A stretch of 58,877 bases of DNA from positions 1 to 58,877 of the forward strand of contig JAKAPM010000005.1 of assembly GCA_021807085.1 (NCBI GenBank), in the 5' to 3' direction. The DNA is from Nanobdellota archaeon (GTDB lineage: Archaea > Nanobdellota > Nanobdellia > Parvarchaeales > Parvarchaeaceae). The notes under the pieces were generated by a model. That model made no database searches and had not been told where the DNA came from. It saw only the letters and a list, made by a program, of their open reading frames with translations. Position numbers and translations under genes: made by a program. Of the stretch, positions 1 through 10,053 are shown piece by piece. Position 1 is the first letter of the stretch. Each line of letters starts with the position of its first letter.

Positions 1-2
1 TC

Positions 3-3000
3 CGATCTGATTCTGCCAACTATGCTTACGTTGAGGCATCTAACCTACAGAACGTAGAATTTTTCTATTCCAACGGCACGGTGATACCTTCTTGGTTGGA
101 ATCCGGCAATATCGCTAGTTTTACCGATTCCCTTCTGAACGTCAGCAGCGTGCAGAATTTCCCAACCAATTATTTCACAGTCGGCTTGTGGCTTTATTCA
201 TACGGCAACACTGTAAGCAACCCGGGCGGAACATGTGACCATGATCCCCTGATAAAGGGCCAGTCGGAAGCCGCGTCCAACAGGTTCGGGATAGCGGGAG
301 GTTGCAATACAAACACCATAACCGCGGAGATAAACAACGGGAATACACTCTACTACCCAATCAATACGAATCAGTGGTATTTCGTGGTCGAGACTTACAA
401 CGGAAGTGCGCTGAAGCTGTACGTCGACGGGACTGTGGTTGAGCAGAACAATTCCGTTGGTGCGTTCGTAACCAACAGCTATCCGCTTTACTTAGGCGGG
501 GACGGCGCTGGTGGAAGGTACTTCAACGGATCCATGGCGGACGTTTCAGTTTATGACACTGCTTTGTCCGCTTCCAAAATCTCTACATTGTACGGCGAAG
601 GTATGGGTGCCTCGCCGGTAAGCGGCGCAGGACTGGCTGAGTGGCTGCCTTTGAATGGTACGACCAAGGATTATAGCGGTAACGGAAACAACGGTGTTTC
701 GGACGGCATCACTCCTGTAACTTACAACGCAGTGGCTTCTTCGAGCACAAACACAACCTATTGGCTCAAGCTTCCAAGTATCCTTGCTTTCTCTTCGATA
801 ACTGTTTACATGGGCTTCGCTTTAACATCAACAAACTTCTTTAACACAGTAAACGACGGTGAAGCTCCACAGCTTTCATCCACTTATGGCCAGTATGATG
901 ATGGTGTCAACATCTTTAGCTTCTATGAAAACTTCGCAGGTGCTAGCTTACCTAGTGGATGGCAAGAATTGTCATCGACTGTTGATACTTACTCGGTAGA
1001 TAATGGGATAACATTTACAAATGCAGGCAGACAAGATGACGTTTCGGTAGGTACCACATCGGCTGTTGCTACGCCTGGTGTTTTAGAGATGGATATTACA
1101 TCAGGGAGTGATGCGAGACCTCTCTTGGAATTATCTACAACTGATACTCAAGTAGGGGGGGGACCTACAATTATGTATGGAGATGGTTATGGGATGGCGT
1201 ATGGGATGTACTCTGGAGACATGCAGTTCGAAATACAGACAACTACCTATAGCAATATACCGAATGTCAAAAAGGCTTATAATTCCCCTTTAATTGTAGG
1301 TGCAGGATGGCCAGCTACAGGAACTCAATTATTAGAAACTTACCAGCCTGGATACATAAATCTACAGACTGTCCTAGAAAGTAATACCGCTAACACTATC
1401 GCATCTTCATTATTTATAGTGCTGGGGCAGGGAGGCGCCGGTTCAACTTCTGATACAGGCGGGTTTACTGCAAGTTGGGTTCGGGTTCGTGCCTTTCCGC
1501 CGAACGGCGTTATGCCTTCTGTTAGCATCGGGGCGCAGCAGCCTTCCGTAACTGTATTTGTAAACGGTGTGAAGAACGGCAACAACGGCATAAGTTTCGG
1601 AACCGAGACTAACATAACTGCAACATCAAGTCCGTTCCTGCACTTAGGTCTTGAAATCAACAGCAGCACTGTAGTGCCAATCGGCTCCGGAAAATTCACT
1701 TACGCCAACAATTTGAATCCAGGCCTGTACAACATAACGGTCGTGTCGAATAATTCCTTCGTTAAAAATGTGACGTACTGGGAAGCTGTGGCTTCGCTGC
1801 CGGCTAACGTTGAAGATTTCATCCCGTTGACTATAACTAACGGTTACACGCAGTCCACCCCTTCACCGTTTCAGCAGCGCATAAGCATAGATTCCCTCTC
1901 TCTTGCAAAATACGAGAACGATTCTCTGAGCAACATCGAGTTCTTTACACCGTCCGGCAAGCTAATACAGTCTTGGTTGGAGGGAGGCAACGTTCCATAT
2001 TTTGACGGAGCGAACAGTCAGATGAACTTACCGGAGAATATTCCAGTAGCTCCCAACGCACAGTTCAGCGTCTCTATATGGTTCAAGACCACCAGCGACG
2101 GAGGCGTACTGTGGAACGGCAACAATCTTCCTGGCAACAGCCCAACTGGCTATTCAAACATTATTTACGTCACTACCTCCGGAGACTTAGCCGGTGGAGA
2201 CTGGGTTGGATCAGAGCCCTTTTACACAAACATAAATGTTGCGAACGGTAAATGGCACAATGTTGTTATAACCCAGACAGGTTCCGAACAGATACTTTAC
2301 CTAGACGGTACAGAAATAGCATCGCAGTCCGGCGCCCCACAATCGCTTTCACCGTATTACTGGACCGTTGGATACGGATACGGCGGATGGCCAGGCATGG
2401 GCAGCAGCCCTTTTTACTTCAACGGCTACATCTCGAACCTGCAATTTTACGGCCAGATTCTGTCGCCCACACAAGTGGCTAATCTGTTCGATGAGGGCAC
2501 CAGCGGCTCGCCTCTCAACAGCTCCGATTTGATAGCCTGGTGGCTTCTTTCCGGCAACGGCAACGAAGCGAACGGAAACAACAACATTGCAGCATCAAAT
2601 GTGGCCTTCAACGGAGTTTCATCCATAAGCACGAACACGACCTACTGGCTTAAGATAAATTCCAGTCTCAGCTCATCGGCACCGTACATAGCATTCCTCG
2701 GATTCACAGCTCCAAGCATCGATGTGTTCAACACTGTGAACACAGGCGAAGCTCCGCAGTTGTCGCCCACTTATGGACAATATGATGATGGGGCTAACGT
2801 ATTTAATTACTATCAACGATGGGGCGGTCTGTCTTCTCTTCCTTCCGGTTGGGTGGAATTCGGCGCAGATTATTCTCTTACTTATGGAGCAACTTATTTG
2901 ACCATTACAACAACAGATACTGGCAGCACTTATGGCGGGGTATATACAACAACACAAGTTCCTTCCATACCTTCAATATATGAATTTTACGGAAACATCT

Positions 3001-3413
3001 ACACCAGTACAAGCAATTCGGGTTATTACAATATAGTCGGTATATTAGATACATCTACTCCATCTTCTAGTCCATATTCCAATTCGGCGTATGTTATTCA
3101 AGTTGGCAGTAGATCTGATTTTAGTATTGTGGGGGATAATAATGGTTATTATTACGACACGGGATATGCAGATCAAAATATAACCCAAATATACGGACTG
3201 GCGATACCGACATCAACATCCGCACAATTTTTTTACAGTTACAATCCGACACCAGTAACAACAGGTATGACATCAGAGACTACAAATTCTTTTGCATTTA
3301 CTGGTAGTGGCGGTAGCCCATTATATATTTATTGGTATCGTGTCCGTGCCTATCCACCAAATGGCGTGATGCCATATGTGAGTATGAGCTACCTGAACGG
3401 CAGAGTTTCCTAA
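3..3413 (+). CDS. Large LamG/concanavalin-like and DUF2341-like repeat surface protein (5' end outside window)
   Basis: Frame is open to the window start (..RSDSANYAYVEASNLQNVEFFYSNGTVIPSWLESGN..); two LamG-like modules with duplicated motifs. Confidence 0.75.
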   Translation, partial: RSDSANYAYVEASNLQNVEFFYSNGTVIPSWLESGNIASFTDSLLNVSSVQNFPTNYFTVGLWLYSYGNTVSNPGGTCDHDPLIKGQSEAASNRFGIAGGCNTNTITAEINNGNTLYYPINTNQWYFVVETYNGSALKLYVDGTVVEQNNSVGAFVTNSYPLYLGGDGAGGRYFNGSMADVSVYDTALSASKISTLYGEGMGASPVSGAGLAEWLPLNGTTKDYSGNGNNGVSDGITPVTYNAVASSSTNTTYWLKLPSILAFSSITVYMGFALTSTNFFNTVNDGEAPQLSSTYGQYDDGVNIFSFYENFAGASLPSGWQELSSTVDTYSVDNGITFTNAGRQDDVSVGTTSAVATPGVLEMDITSGSDARPLLELSTTDTQVGGGPTIMYGDGYGMAYGMYSGDMQFEIQTTTYSNIPNVKKAYNSPLIVGAGWPATGTQLLETYQPGYINLQTVLESNTANTIASSLFIVLGQGGAGSTSDTGGFTASWVRVRAFPPNGVMPSVSIGAQQPSVTVFVNGVKNGNNGISFGTETNITATSSPFLHLGLEINSSTVVPIGSGKFTYANNLNPGLYNITVVSNNSFVKNVTYWEAVASLPANVEDFIPLTITNGYTQSTPSPFQQRISIDSLSLAKYENDSLSNIEFFTPSGKLIQSWLEGGNVPYFDGANSQMNLPENIPVAPNAQFSVSIWFKTTSDGGVLWNGNNLPGNSPTGYSNIIYVTTSGDLAGGDWVGSEPFYTNINVANGKWHNVVITQTGSEQILYLDGTEIASQSGAPQSLSPYYWTVGYGYGGWPGMGSSPFYFNGYISNLQFYGQILSPTQVANLFDEGTSGSPLNSSDLIAWWLLSGNGNEANGNNNIAASNVAFNGVSSISTNTTYWLKINSSLSSSAPYIAFLGFTAPSIDVFNTVNTGEAPQLSPTYGQYDDGANVFNYYQRWGGLSSLPSGWVEFGADYSLTYGATYLTITTTDTGSTYGGVYTTTQVPSIPSIYEFYGNIYTSTSNSGYYNIVGILDTSTPSSSPYSNSAYVIQVGSRSDFSIVGDNNGYYYDTGYADQNITQIYGLAIPTSTSAQFFYSYNPTPVTTGMTSETTNSFAFTGSGGSPLYIYWYRVRAYPPNGVMPYVSMSYLNGRVS

Positions 3414-3445
3414 TCTTTAAATCTATGGGATTGTTTCTTTAGGCT

Positions 3446-4792
3446 ATGAAGTACAACAAAGTAAAGACGGTCGTAACAATAGGCCCCGCGTCCGACAGCT
3501 ACGAGGCGATAAAAGGGCTCATGACGTCCGGAGCCGATGTATTCAGGCTCAACCTCTCGCACGGAAACGCCGCCTACTTCAGAAAGGTAATTTCCAGGAT
3601 AAGGAAAGCCGAAAGGGAGCTGTCCAGGAGAATTACGGTGTTCTTCGACCTGCCCGGCCCTAAACTCAGGACGGGAAAAGTGCATGGGGAAAGGATGCAG
3701 ATAAAGGAGGGCAGTGAATACACCCTCGGGAAGAAAGGGCAGATAGACGTTTCCAACGACATAATCAGAAGGATAAACCCAAGGAACAAGATACTGCTGT
3801 CTGACGGCAAGATAGAGCTCGAACCTATCAAGAAGGACGGTAACCTGCTGGTGGTAAGGGCACTCAACAACGGGCTCTTATACAACGAGCAGAGTATAAA
3901 CTTCAAAGGTATAAGCTATCCGGGCAAATACCCCACTAAGAGGGACGTCGCCGGGATAGCTTTGGGAAAGAAACTCGGCATAAGGACATTCGCGCTATCT
4001 TTCGTTTCCAGTGGCAGGGACGTCGCGAGAGTGAGGGCTCTGGCGGGAAAGGACGCTGTGCTGATAGCCAAGATCGAGAGGGTGGAGGCGGTAAAAAGGT
4101 TCGAAGAGATAGTGAACGAAGCGGACGTGATAATGGTCGCACGAGGGGACCTGGGACTAAATATGGATATAGCCGAAGTGCCGGAGATACAGAAAAAACT
4201 CATAACTTCCGCCAACGAGCACAGCAAACCCGTCATAACAGCCACACAGATGCTGGAGTCAATGACAAACAACATAATGCCAACTAGGGCCGAGGCCGAT
4301 GACGTTTTCACCGCAATATCGGAAGGTACTGACGCGGTGATGCTGTCTGAGGAGACGGCGATAGGGGATTACCCGCTGAAGGCAGTGAAGATGCTCGTAC
4401 ACATAATATCAAGGTATAAGTACAGGCAGTACGAGGAGCGGAAATACAGGATAAGGGACGAGTACGAGGCGATAATAGACGCGCTTGCGGACCTCTCCCT
4501 CAAGTCCAAAATAGAAAAGGTCATGGCGGTGACCATAGATGGGAAGAGCGTGCTAAGACTGTCGAGATACGACCTGCCGATAGAGATATTCGCCCTAACC
4601 AGCAGCGATACCACGCTGGACAACTTGTCTTTTGCAAGAGGTGTGGTAGCGACGAAAGTGCCGTCCATGCGCGGACTGAACAAGACGTTCGCGACCATAG
4701 CCGAGAGGAACAGGATAGAGAAGGCCATAGTGGTGTCGGCGCTCTCGAGAAGCTACAACTCCACGGAGAGCATAAGGATAATGAGTTTCTAG
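3446..4792 (+). CDS. pyk: Pyruvate kinase
   Basis: KTVVTIGPAS, FRLNLSHG, DLPGPKLRTG, VARGDLGL, ATQMLESM motifs. Confidence 0.95.
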   Translation: MKYNKVKTVVTIGPASDSYEAIKGLMTSGADVFRLNLSHGNAAYFRKVISRIRKAERELSRRITVFFDLPGPKLRTGKVHGERMQIKEGSEYTLGKKGQIDVSNDIIRRINPRNKILLSDGKIELEPIKKDGNLLVVRALNNGLLYNEQSINFKGISYPGKYPTKRDVAGIALGKKLGIRTFALSFVSSGRDVARVRALAGKDAVLIAKIERVEAVKRFEEIVNEADVIMVARGDLGLNMDIAEVPEIQKKLITSANEHSKPVITATQMLESMTNNIMPTRAEADDVFTAISEGTDAVMLSEETAIGDYPLKAVKMLVHIISRYKYRQYEERKYRIRDEYEAIIDALADLSLKSKIEKVMAVTIDGKSVLRLSRYDLPIEIFALTSSDTTLDNLSFARGVVATKVPSMRGLNKTFATIAERNRIEKAIVVSALSRSYNSTESIRIMSF

Positions 4793-4856
4793 TTAACTAT
4801 TTAAAGCTAAACTATTTATATCTAAAAATAAGCCTTTATTAGTCTGTAATAATCTT

Positions 4857-5807
4857 ATGGGACACCAGATAACGAAGAAAGAGACGCCGAGAAGGGGCAG
4901 TCTGCAGTATTACCCTATAACAAGGAGCGACAGGGCCTACCATAACTTTCCGAATTTCGGCAAGCTTGACGCCAAGGAACTCAGCAGCTTCGCTGGTTAC
5001 AAAGTAGGGATGGTGCAGCTCGTGTATTCTGACGTGGACAAGAACTCCCCGACTTTCAAGATGGACGTCGTGACGAACGCGACTGTGATAGAATGTCCTC
5101 CTCTTATCGTAGCCGCTCTCAGATTCTACAAGAACAGAAACACCGTGGGCGAGACGTGGGCTGCAGGCCTCAACAAGTACGTTTCAAGAAAAGTAAGGTT
5201 CAAGGAGAACAATTCAAACCCAGACGAACTGAAGGCTAAGTCAGACGACGTACGTCTACTAGTGTCGACTCAGCCATGGCAGATAAAACTGAAGAAGAAA
5301 CCGGAACTGTTCGAAGTGGCAGTGGGAGGAAGCGTCGACGAGAAATACCAGCACGCCAAAGAACTGCTCGGAAAGGAGGTGGACGTTTCTTCCGTGATAA
5401 AAGACGGGACATTCATAGACGTGTCCTCGATAACCAAAGGCAAAGGGTTCACCGGGTCCGTCAAGAGGTACGGAGTCAAGATATACCCCGTCCACGCTAG
5501 CAAGTCAAGAAGGAAGGCCGGCAACCTCGGCGCCGAATCTATGGCAAAGGTCCAGTTCACCGTACCACAGCATGGGAGGCTCGGGTTCAACGCCAGAATA
5601 GAATACAACAAGTTCGTACTCAAGAGCATAAAGAATCCCGACGACGTAAACATCGCCAGTGGCTACACAAGATACGGTAATGTCACAAGCACGGCACTCC
5701 TTATAAAGGGGTCAGTGCCCGGAAGCACAGGCAGGCTGATCCTCATGAGAAAAGCCCTCAGGCCTGTCAAGAAGGCAGAGCCTGTGAGAGTTGAGATACT
5801 AAGGTAG
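4857..5807 (+). CDS. rpl3: Ribosomal protein uL3
   Basis: Archaeal/eukaryotic L3 pattern (GFTGSVKRYGVK); first gene of the ribosomal cluster. Confidence 0.95.
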   Translation: MGHQITKKETPRRGSLQYYPITRSDRAYHNFPNFGKLDAKELSSFAGYKVGMVQLVYSDVDKNSPTFKMDVVTNATVIECPPLIVAALRFYKNRNTVGETWAAGLNKYVSRKVRFKENNSNPDELKAKSDDVRLLVSTQPWQIKLKKKPELFEVAVGGSVDEKYQHAKELLGKEVDVSSVIKDGTFIDVSSITKGKGFTGSVKRYGVKIYPVHASKSRRKAGNLGAESMAKVQFTVPQHGRLGFNARIEYNKFVLKSIKNPDDVNIASGYTRYGNVTSTALLIKGSVPGSTGRLILMRKALRPVKKAEPVRVEILR

Positions 5808-5808
5808 T

Positions 5809-6597
5809 ATGGCGACAATACTCTCTGTGGACAACAAGAAATTGGAGGATATAGAACTGCCGGAAATTTTCGCGCAGAAACTCAATTCGGGAGTGCTCCG
5901 CAAGGCTTTCCTTGCAGAGGAATCCGGTACTTTCCAGAAGAAATATACCGACCCATTAGCAGGAAAAAGGAAAGTTGGAGAGCTCACTAAGAGGCGTAGG
6001 TCATACAAGACCGTGTACGGCAGAGGGTATACCAGGACGCCGAAAAAGGTCCTTTCCAGGAACGGTACGCAGTTCTATTACGTAGGCGCGGTGGCACCGC
6101 ACACAGTGGGCGGAAGGCAGGCACACCCACCCAAAGCAGAGAAAAACCTGGTCAAGAAGCTGAATAAGAAAGAGAGGGCGATTGCAATAAGGATGGGAAT
6201 AGCGGCTTCGGCGGACAGAAACCTCGTCTCAAAATTCCACAGGGTTGCCCAGATGAACGACTTCCCGCTCATAATAGAAGACAAGCTCAATGATATAAAG
6301 AAGACGAAGGACCTAGAGAAGACGCTCTCGGCCCTCGGACTTGGTGAGGAGATAGGAAGGATAACGGAGAGAAAGATAAGGGCTGGAAGAGGCAAGCTCA
6401 GGGGCAGGAAATACAAGAAAAAGTTGGGCATAATCATAGTTACGTCAGACAACTCCAACATATCCGCATCGGCAAGAAACCTGAACATAACGGCGCTCAG
6501 GCCGGAGCAGTTATCCGTAAGGGACGTGTCGAACGCCGGTAGGCCGGGTAGACTGATAATCTGGACGAAGGGCGCTGTAGCGTCGATGAAGAAGTGA
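5809..6597 (+). CDS. rpl4: Ribosomal protein uL4
   Basis: L4 pattern (VAPHTVGGRQAHPPKAEK) and gene order. Confidence 0.93.
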   Translation: MATILSVDNKKLEDIELPEIFAQKLNSGVLRKAFLAEESGTFQKKYTDPLAGKRKVGELTKRRRSYKTVYGRGYTRTPKKVLSRNGTQFYYVGAVAPHTVGGRQAHPPKAEKNLVKKLNKKERAIAIRMGIAASADRNLVSKFHRVAQMNDFPLIIEDKLNDIKKTKDLEKTLSALGLGEEIGRITERKIRAGRGKLRGRKYKKKLGIIIVTSDNSNISASARNLNITALRPEQLSVRDVSNAGRPGRLIIWTKGAVASMKK

Positions 6598-6866
6598 AAA
6601 TGGAAAAAGAGAACCCGAGGGCGATAAAGAGCATACTGAGCGGCGAGAAGGCGACACGTTTGATGCAGGAGCAGAACAAGATTTCATTCCTAGTGGAGGG
6701 ATGGTCGAACAAGATAATGATAAAGAGGGAAGTGGAGAAGGATTTCGACGTGAAGGTTTCATCGGTGAACATACTCAACAAGATGGACGGAAGCAAGGTA
6801 GCGATAGTAAAGCTCAGGCCGGAGTACATGGCAATGGACCTCGCCACCAAGCTCGGCATGATATAA
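6594..6866 (+). CDS. rpl23: Ribosomal protein uL23
   Basis: L23 pattern (FLVEGWSNKIMIKREVEKDFDVKVSSVNIL..KVAIVKL) and gene order. Confidence 0.9.
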   Translation: MKMEKENPRAIKSILSGEKATRLMQEQNKISFLVEGWSNKIMIKREVEKDFDVKVSSVNILNKMDGSKVAIVKLRPEYMAMDLATKLGMI

Positions 6867-6929
6867 ATTTCGACGTCGATTTCAGTTATACACAAAAACG
6901 TTTTTAAACACTAATTACATTAAATAGCA

Positions 6930-7139
6930 ATGTTAATTGGAAGTCGCGTTATGTGTAAGGATAACGGTATAAAAGGTAAGGTGATAGACGAGACCAGAAA
7001 CACACTGGTGTTAGAAGTGGCTGGAAAAAGGAAGACCTTGATGAAGAGTGGCAACAGGTTCGTGGTTGAATCCGGCGGGAAAACGCTCAGAATAAGGGGA
7101 AACGACATAAGAATGAGGCCTTGGGAATATGCACTATAA
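6930..7139 (+). CDS. rnp1: RNase P protein component 1 (Rpp29/Pop4-like), short
   Basis: LIG..V......GIKGKVIDETRNTLVLEVAGKRKTLMKSGNRFVVESGG pattern; position before S17. Confidence 0.8.
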   Translation: MLIGSRVMCKDNGIKGKVIDETRNTLVLEVAGKRKTLMKSGNRFVVESGGKTLRIRGNDIRMRPWEYAL

Positions 7140-7440
7140 TGATCTTGTGATGCCGGAGAAAACGTGCGACGACAGGAACTGTCCGTACCATGGGGACCTG
7201 CGGGTGCACGGGAGGCATTTCGATGGCGTAGTGACGTCGTCAAAGGCGTTCAGGACGGTTACAGTCAGCTGGGAGAGAGTGAGGAAGCTGGAAAAATACG
7301 AGAGGTTTGTAAGGAACAGGACCAGCGTGCTGGCCCACAATCCCGACTGCATAAACGCCAAACAGGGCGATAAAGTGGTGGTTTACGAGACTCGACCGAT
7401 AAGCCGCTGGAAAAGGTTTGTGGTCGTAAGGAAGGTGTAG
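7129..7440 (+). CDS. rps17: Ribosomal protein uS17 (real start may be 7150)
   Basis: CDDRNCPYHGDLRVHGRHFDGVVTSSK...NPDCINAKQGDKVVVYETRPIS. Confidence 0.93.
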   Translation: MHYNDLVMPEKTCDDRNCPYHGDLRVHGRHFDGVVTSSKAFRTVTVSWERVRKLEKYERFVRNRTSVLAHNPDCINAKQGDKVVVYETRPISRWKRFVVVRKV

Positions 7441-7441
7441 T

Positions 7442-7873
7442 ATGGGAACGGGGAGAAAGGGTGGAGGTTTAAAGCCCATCCGTGCCAAGATAAACAAAGC
7501 AATCAACGTCGGAAGCTGGATAACGGTAGCCGACAACTCCGGTGCGAAGATAGCCAAGGTGGTCAACATCAGGGGATACCACGGTGTAAAGGACAGGCAG
7601 CCAAAGTGCGGCGTGGGCGACACAATATTCGTAGTCGTCAAGAGGGGGAACCCCGACACTATACACAAGAAGTTCCCTGCGGTCGTAGTCAGACAGAAGA
7701 AGGAGTACAGGAGGCTTGACGGTACCAGAGTCTCCTTCGAGGACAACGCCTGCGCGATAGTGAAGGACATAGACAAGTACGAGCCCCAGGGCACTATAAT
7801 AAGGGGCCCAATAGCCAGAGAGATATCGCTTAGGTTCCCGCACGTCACCAAGATATCGTCCAAGATAGTATGA
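7442..7873 (+). CDS. rpl14: Ribosomal protein uL14
   Basis: VADNSGAKIAKVVNIRGYHG, NACAIVKD..PQGTIIRGPIARE. Confidence 0.95.
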   Translation: MGTGRKGGGLKPIRAKINKAINVGSWITVADNSGAKIAKVVNIRGYHGVKDRQPKCGVGDTIFVVVKRGNPDTIHKKFPAVVVRQKKEYRRLDGTRVSFEDNACAIVKDIDKYEPQGTIIRGPIAREISLRFPHVTKISSKIV

Positions 7874-8262
7874 AACATGAATTCAGCAGAAGTTGGGTGT
7901 CTAGTTCCTCTCCGAAGAAACAGAGGAAATACAGGATGAACGCCCCCCTGCACATCAAGAGAAGGATGCTGTCCGCGCACCTGTCGAAGGAACTCAGGAA
8001 ACAGTACAAGACCAGGAACCTGCCGCTCAGGAAGGGGGATACAGTTCTGATAATGAGGGGAAAATTCAAGGGAAGCGAAGGAAAAGTCGACAAGATATAC
8101 ACAAAACAGATGATGGTATCAGTCGATTCCGCCAAGAACACAACAAAAAAAGGCAACAAAGTGCCCCTCAAGCTAAGGCCGTCGTTACTGCTTATCAAGG
8201 ATATAAACCTTTCAGACAATAAGAGATTGGAGAAAATAAACAGCTATGGCAAAACACGGTGA
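7870..8262 (+). CDS. rpl24: Ribosomal protein uL24
   Basis: KOW motif GDTVLIMRGKFKGSEGKVDKI; order. Confidence 0.93.
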   Translation: MKHEFSRSWVSSSSPKKQRKYRMNAPLHIKRRMLSAHLSKELRKQYKTRNLPLRKGDTVLIMRGKFKGSEGKVDKIYTKQMMVSVDSAKNTTKKGNKVPLKLRPSLLLIKDINLSDNKRLEKINSYGKTR

Positions 8263-8908
8263 ATCGAAACACTTCAAGAGGACAGTGGTCACAGGAGCGC
8301 TGGTCATACCGAGAAAGAAGTACAAATACTTCGTGAGACAGTACCCCGGCAAGCACAGGAACAAAGACAGTGTGGCGCTCTCGGCGCTCCTTAGGGACGT
8401 TATGAAGATAGTCGACAACGCGAAGGAAGCCAGGTTCCTGATAAAGAACGGCTATGTCACGGTCGACGGAAGGACGGTCAAAGAGGAAAAATTCGGCGTT
8501 GGTTTCGGCGACCTGATAGGCGTGAAGGGCGACAGGTTCGAGATATCCGTGAACGATAGGGGAAAGATAACGGTGGTAGAGGACAAGAGGGACGGCAGCC
8601 TGAAACTTGTGAAGATAGTGTCAAAACTCAAGGGAAGGGGCGGAAATACGGTGCTGTTCACAAACGACGGCAGGAACATGATACAGGAGGGCGGGAAGGG
8701 ACAGATAGGCGACTCTGCGCTCCTTAACGTGCTAACCGGCAAGATAGACCGTGTGATACCGCTGGAACAGGGCGCCGAAATCTTTATTTTCACAGGCAAG
8801 AACGCAGGGAAGAGGGGCAAGGTCGTCGAGATAAGCGGAGATTCCGTCGTACTCGAAAGCAAGGAAGGAAAGTTCGTTTCAACGCAGGCCTCCTGCATGG
8901 CGGTTTAG
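8246..8908 (+). CDS. rps4e: Ribosomal protein eS4
   Basis: S4e pattern (LLRDVMKIVDNAKEARFLIKNGYVTVDGR; C-terminal KOW); order. Confidence 0.93.
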   Translation: MAKHGESKHFKRTVVTGALVIPRKKYKYFVRQYPGKHRNKDSVALSALLRDVMKIVDNAKEARFLIKNGYVTVDGRTVKEEKFGVGFGDLIGVKGDRFEISVNDRGKITVVEDKRDGSLKLVKIVSKLKGRGGNTVLFTNDGRNMIQEGGKGQIGDSALLNVLTGKIDRVIPLEQGAEIFIFTGKNAGKRGKVVEISGDSVVLESKEGKFVSTQASCMAV

Positions 8909-8909
8909 G

Positions 8910-9422
8910 ATGGAACAGGAAAACAAGATGAGGGAGCTGTTGGTCGAGAAGGTTACGCTTAACGTTGGTGTTGGAGAACCGGGCGAGAGGCTCGAGAAGA
9001 TAAAGGACCTCCTCGAGCAGATATCCGGCGCCAGGGCCGTCAAGACCAGGACAAACAAGAGGATACCGGAGTGGAACATACGCCCGGACCTGGAGATAGG
9101 AGTGAAGACAACTGTCAGGGGCGAACAGGCATCGGAACTGCTGAAAAGGCTACTGCAGGCCAACGAGAACTCCGTGCGCACGTCTAACTTTGACTCCAGA
9201 GGAAACCTGTCTTTCGGCATATCAGAATATATACACATACCAGGAGCGCGTTACGATTACACCGTAGGGATAGTGGGGCTTTCCGTGGCGGTTACGATAA
9301 CTAGAAGGGGCTTCGCGATAGCCAGGGGAAGGGAAAAGAGAAAGATAGGCAGGAAACACCTTATAAGTAGGGAAGAAGCCACCGAGTTCATAAAGAAGAG
9401 GTACAACGTATCAGTTGTCTGA
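8910..9422 (+). CDS. rpl5: Ribosomal protein uL5
   Basis: KVTLNVGVGEPGERLEK...FGISEYIHIPG. Confidence 0.93.
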   Translation: MEQENKMRELLVEKVTLNVGVGEPGERLEKIKDLLEQISGARAVKTRTNKRIPEWNIRPDLEIGVKTTVRGEQASELLKRLLQANENSVRTSNFDSRGNLSFGISEYIHIPGARYDYTVGIVGLSVAVTITRRGFAIARGREKRKIGRKHLISREEATEFIKKRYNVSVV

Positions 9423-9427
9423 TAAAT

Positions 9428-9664
9428 ATGGAAACATCCTTCGATAAGATACTAAAAGTGCACGCAAACAACCCCGCGAAGAGGGCCAGATTCCTCAAGT
9501 TCAACAAGCACAAGATGACATCACACGACAGGCGGGCCAACCCGTGCATCAGGTGTGGGAGGGCCGAAGCGCACATAAGCGTGCAGGGTCTGGATTACTG
9601 CAGACAGTGCTTCAGGGAAGTCGCCCCAGAGCTCGGCTTCAAGAAATACGGCAAGGAGGCTTGA
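9428..9664 (+). CDS. rps14: Ribosomal protein uS14
   Basis: NPCIRCGRAEAHISVQGLDYCRQCFREVAPELGFKKY. Confidence 0.93.
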   Translation: METSFDKILKVHANNPAKRARFLKFNKHKMTSHDRRANPCIRCGRAEAHISVQGLDYCRQCFREVAPELGFKKYGKEA

Positions 9665-9666
9665 TC

Positions 9667-10053
9667 ATGGCAGACACACTATCCAATATTTTCAACGTTA
9701 TGAACATATCCAGACGGGTTGGGCACACGAGCTGCGTTGTAAGTCCAAGCAACAAGCTAGTCATAAATCTGCTGAAGATGATGAAGGACAGCGGATACCT
9801 GGACAACTTCGAGCTCATAAACGACGCCAGAGGCGGATTCATAAAAGTGGAGATAAACGAGAGCATGAACAAATGCAAGGCGATAAGGCCGAGACTCCCG
9901 ATAAAAGCCAGCGAAATAACCAAGTACGAGAAGAGGTTCCTGCCGGCGCTGAATTTCGGCATAATAATACTTTCGACTAACAAAGGGCTCATGACAAATG
10001 AGGAAGCCAAGAAACTGAACATGGGGGGTGTACCGCTGGTGTATGTCTACTAA
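9667..10053 (+). CDS. rps8: Ribosomal protein uS8
   Basis: S8 pattern; ATG at 9667 preceded by AAGGAGGC; the supplied ORF is over-extended upstream. Confidence 0.92.
   Translation: MADTLSNIFNVMNISRRVGHTSCVVSPSNKLVINLLKMMKDSGYLDNFELINDARGGFIKVEINESMNKCKAIRPRLPIKASEITKYEKRFLPALNFGIIILSTNKGLMTNEEAKKLNMGGVPLVYVY

Noticed and set aside
7240-7980. Long minus-strand ORF (246 aa) antisense to S17/L14/L24
   Set aside because: Overlaps three certain ribosomal protein genes; antisense of coding sequence.
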